Assembly: GCA_022801475.1 (NCBI GenBank)
Contig: JAAWSH010000011.1
Span: 1-14,765 of the forward strand
Source of the DNA: Acutalibacter sp.
Lineage (GTDB): Bacteria; Bacillota; Clostridia; Oscillospirales; Acutalibacteraceae
Reading direction: 5' to 3'
Length of the DNA: 14,765 nt
Numbering within the stretch: position 1 is the first letter of the stretch; each line of letters opens with the position of its first letter. Below, in pieces: positions 12,832-14,765 of the stretch. The notes under the pieces were generated by a model. It ran no database searches, had not been told where the DNA came from, and saw only the letters and a list, made by a program, of their open reading frames with translations. Both the position numbers and the translations under genes were made by a program.

Positions 12832-13857
12832 ATGCTGCAACAAGTGATGACCGCTCCTGGCGCCATTACGTTTCAGGAAGTTCCTATCCCGCAGCCCCAG
12901 GAAGGACAGGTTCTTATCAAAATCATGGAAATCGGCGTATGTGGTTCCGACATCCACGTGTACCATGGCGAACACCCATTTACCAGTTATCCGGTCACCC
13001 AAGGCCACGAGGTCTCTGGTCTGGTAGAAAAACTGGGCCCTGGTGTCACCGGCCTTTCCCTTGGCCAAAAGGTCACCATCCAGCCTCAGGTGGTCTGCGG
13101 CCAGTGCTGGCCCTGCCGTAACGGCAAATACAACCTCTGCGAAAAACTAAAGGTCATGGGTTTTCAAACTACCGGTATGGCCTCTCACTACTTCGCGGTG
13201 GATGCGGAAAAGGTCACCCCACTGCCCGACAGCATGAGTCTGGAAGAGGGCGCTATGATCGAACCCCTGGCCGTGGCCGTTCACGCGGTGCGCCGGGCCG
13301 GAGACATTACCGGCAAGGACATCTGTGTGCTGGGCGCGGGACCTATTGGTATCTTGGTGGCCCAGGCCGCCAAAGGCATGGGCGCGGGCCGGGTGATGAT
13401 TACAGACATAAGCGCCCTGCGGCTAGAAAAGGCCAAAGAATGCGGCATAGATTTTCCTATCAACACAAAAGAAACCGATTTCGGCGAGGCCCTGGTCCAG
13501 TATTTTGGCCCGGACAAGTGTGACGTAATCTACGACTGCGCCGGAAACAATGTCACAATGGGCCAGGCCATCGCCCACGCCCGTAAGGGCAGTACTCTCA
13601 TTCTGGTGGCCGTGTTTGCTGGTATGGCCACGGTGGACCTAGCTGTGCTTAACGACCATGAGCTGGACCTGAACACTAGCATGATGTATCGCACCGAGGA
13701 CTATGAAACCGCCATCCAACTGGCCAGCCAGGGCAAGGTCCGGCTGTTGCCCCTGCTCAGCAAGCGTTTCCCCTTTGCCCAGTACTTAGAGGCTTATCAG
13801 TACATAGACTCCCACCGGGAGTCTACCATGAAGGTGCTCATTGATGTACAAGAATAA
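12832..13857 (+). CDS. Zinc-dependent medium-chain alcohol/polyol dehydrogenase
   Basis: This 341-aa member of the zinc-binding medium-chain dehydrogenase family is of the sorbitol/threonine/butanediol dehydrogenase type. Catalytic zinc ligands are Cys37 (GVCGSD), His59-Glu60 (GHE) and Glu144 (EPLAVAVHA). The structural zinc site is complete, with Cys89, Cys92, Cys95 and Cys103. The Rossmann motif GAGPIG is at 168-173. An Asp at the end of the second strand (ITDIS, D192) points to NAD(H) rather than NADP(H). The substrate cannot be set by eye. ATAGGAGG (12817-12824) lies 7 bases before the start. The RNA methyltransferase gene overlaps its 3' end by 14 bases, so the two form an operon. No sugar transporter or kinase is adjacent that would suggest a polyol pathway. 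Confidence 0.93.
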   Translation: MLQQVMTAPGAITFQEVPIPQPQEGQVLIKIMEIGVCGSDIHVYHGEHPFTSYPVTQGHEVSGLVEKLGPGVTGLSLGQKVTIQPQVVCGQCWPCRNGKYNLCEKLKVMGFQTTGMASHYFAVDAEKVTPLPDSMSLEEGAMIEPLAVAVHAVRRAGDITGKDICVLGAGPIGILVAQAAKGMGAGRVMITDISALRLEKAKECGIDFPINTKETDFGEALVQYFGPDKCDVIYDCAGNNVTMGQAIAHARKGSTLILVAVFAGMATVDLAVLNDHELDLNTSMMYRTEDYETAIQLASQGKVRLLPLLSKRFPFAQYLEAYQYIDSHRESTMKVLIDVQE

Positions 13858-14677
13858 TCGAGTGCATGATATTTTTAGCCAGGACGCGGATTTTCAGAAA
13901 TTTCAAGTCCTCAAGACCAATCGTAACAAGCGCCACCGATACGGCGAATTCTTTGTGGAAGGGGTACGGAACCTGAACCAGGCGGTAGAAAATGGCTGGC
14001 AAGTTGCCTCCTTTCTCTACGCTCGGGACCGGCAGCTCTCTGGGTGGGCAAAAGACATGCTGACCCGTGTGCCCACCCAGCAGAATTTCCGGCTAAGTGG
14101 GCCCTTGCTGGACCAGCTTAGCAGTAAGGAGGACAGCTCGGAGCTGATGGCGGTGGTGAAGATGCGTCCCGCCGACTTGAGCCTGTTCAAGCCCACCCGG
14201 CCTAATCCCCTGTGGGTGCTGTTTGACCGTCCCTCCAACCGGGGAAACCTTGGCACCCTGCTGCGCTCCATGGACGGCTTTGGGGCAGACGGGCTCATCC
14301 TCACCGGCCACGGCGTGGACCTGTACGACCCGGATGTAGTCTCGGCTACCATGGGTTCCTTTTTCCGGGTCCCGGCGGTGCAGGCAGAGAACGCCGATGT
14401 AATGGCTTTTATCGCCCAAATGCGGGAGGCCTGCCCGGGGTTCGCTACCATCGGCACCACGGCCCACAAGGAACATCCCATCTATCAGGCTAACCTAACA
14501 GGGCCCCTGCTGTTGATGCTGGGCAACGAGACCGACGGCCTGAGCTACGCCTATAAGCAGAGCTGCGACCAGCTGTGCACCATCCCCATGGCGGAGAAGA
14601 GCTCGGCCAGTTCCTTCAATGTGGCTTGCGCGGGGACGGTGCTGCTGTATGAGGCGGCACGGCAGCGTCTGATATAG
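13844..14677 (+). CDS. SpoU/TrmH-family (SPOUT) RNA 2'-O-ribose methyltransferase
   Basis: This 277-aa protein probably methylates a ribose in rRNA or tRNA using S-adenosylmethionine. The N-terminal RNA-binding domain (about residues 1-115) contains RYGEFFVEGVRNL. The SPOUT catalytic domain (about 120-277) has all three motifs: NRGNLGTLLRSMDGFG (N132, R141), LMLGNETDGLS (G227-N228-E229), and IPMAEKSSASSFNVACAG (P248, N259). Motif 3 has SSFNV where SLNV is usual. The target base is unknown. A TTG at 13841 could also start the frame. I prefer the ATG at 13844 because AAGGTG (13831-13836) is 7 bases before it. It overlaps the dehydrogenase gene by 14 bases in another frame, so translation is probably coupled. 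No shared pathway with that enzyme is evident. Confidence 0.92.
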   Translation: MYKNNRVHDIFSQDADFQKFQVLKTNRNKRHRYGEFFVEGVRNLNQAVENGWQVASFLYARDRQLSGWAKDMLTRVPTQQNFRLSGPLLDQLSSKEDSSELMAVVKMRPADLSLFKPTRPNPLWVLFDRPSNRGNLGTLLRSMDGFGADGLILTGHGVDLYDPDVVSATMGSFFRVPAVQAENADVMAFIAQMREACPGFATIGTTAHKEHPIYQANLTGPLLLMLGNETDGLSYAYKQSCDQLCTIPMAEKSSASSFNVACAGTVLLYEAARQRLI

Positions 14678-14747
14678 TTTAATTGAATTCCAGCTTTGTC
14701 AAGCACCAACTGTGTTTACTGCACAGCGCATGTAATTAAGGAAGAGC

Positions 14748-14765
14748 CCCCTCACCGGTGAGGGG
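14748..14765. terminator. GC-rich palindrome at the right edge, probable terminator stem
   Basis: CCCCTCACCGGTGAGGGG is a perfect 18-base palindrome about 70 bases after the methyltransferase stop, and the window ends on its last base. The preceding GAAGAGC suggests the stem may continue past the edge, with a U-run beyond. A smaller CTGTG/CACAG hairpin (14710-14726) lies before it. Termination cannot be confirmed without the flanking sequence. Confidence 0.55.

Noticed and set aside
1..14765. CRISPR array, tRNA or rRNA genes, phage or transposase genes, toxin-antitoxin pair
   Set aside because: I looked on both strands and saw no regularly spaced repeats, no cloverleaf-like tRNA sequence, no rRNA sequence, no integrase or transposase motifs, and no small paired toxin gene next to the Xre regulator.

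Overview
The window looks like core chromosome of a GC-rich anaerobic Firmicute, most likely a gut clostridium of the Oscillospirales type. Evidence for this is a long single-chain pyruvate:ferredoxin oxidoreductase, a small stand-alone CarD-type regulator, CmpB-type membrane proteins, strong AGGAGG-like ribosome sites, sigma-A-type promoters (TTGACA-17-TATAAT), and a hairpin-rich intergenic repeat of a kind I recall from gut clostridia. The taxonomy is inferred, since no rRNA gene is present.

Layout: 1-1706 (minus strand) is a two-gene ABC exporter operon, ATPase then permease, with the permease cut by the left edge. It is divergent from a 75-aa Xre-type regulator (2006-2233). The gap between them holds two minus-strand promoters. 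One overlaps a perfect 12-bp inverted repeat and the other overlaps a 7-bp palindrome. A bidirectional terminator (2243-2271) separates the regulator from a CNNM/CBS/CorC membrane protein on the minus strand (2362-3693). Then come the pyruvate:ferredoxin oxidoreductase gene (4060-7731) with its own promoter and terminator, and a 236-bp MITE-like inverted-repeat element (7854-8089). Next are a bifunctional NAD(P)H-hydrate epimerase/dehydratase (8182-9675), an internally duplicated CmpB-type membrane protein (9761-11407), a zinc-ribbon membrane protein (11457-11921) and a CarD-family regulator (12155-12673). The window ends with an overlapping pair, a zinc-dependent medium-chain dehydrogenase (12832-13857) and a SpoU/TrmH-type RNA methyltransferase (13844-14677), followed by a palindrome cut by the right edge.

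Functionally this is mostly housekeeping: central fermentative metabolism (pyruvate to acetyl-CoA plus reduced ferredoxin), repair of damaged NAD(P)H, cation or membrane homeostasis, RNA modification and transcription control. I see no phage, integrase, toxin-antitoxin pair, CRISPR array, tRNA, rRNA or biosynthetic cluster. The items most worth a second look are the inverted-repeat promoter and structured leader upstream of the ABC operon, the MITE-like element that falsely extends the reading frame of the hydrate-repair gene, a Cys-rich segment in the oxidoreductase, and the tandem CmpB fusion. Several gene starts here are shorter than the longest open frame would suggest, and each entry gives the reason.
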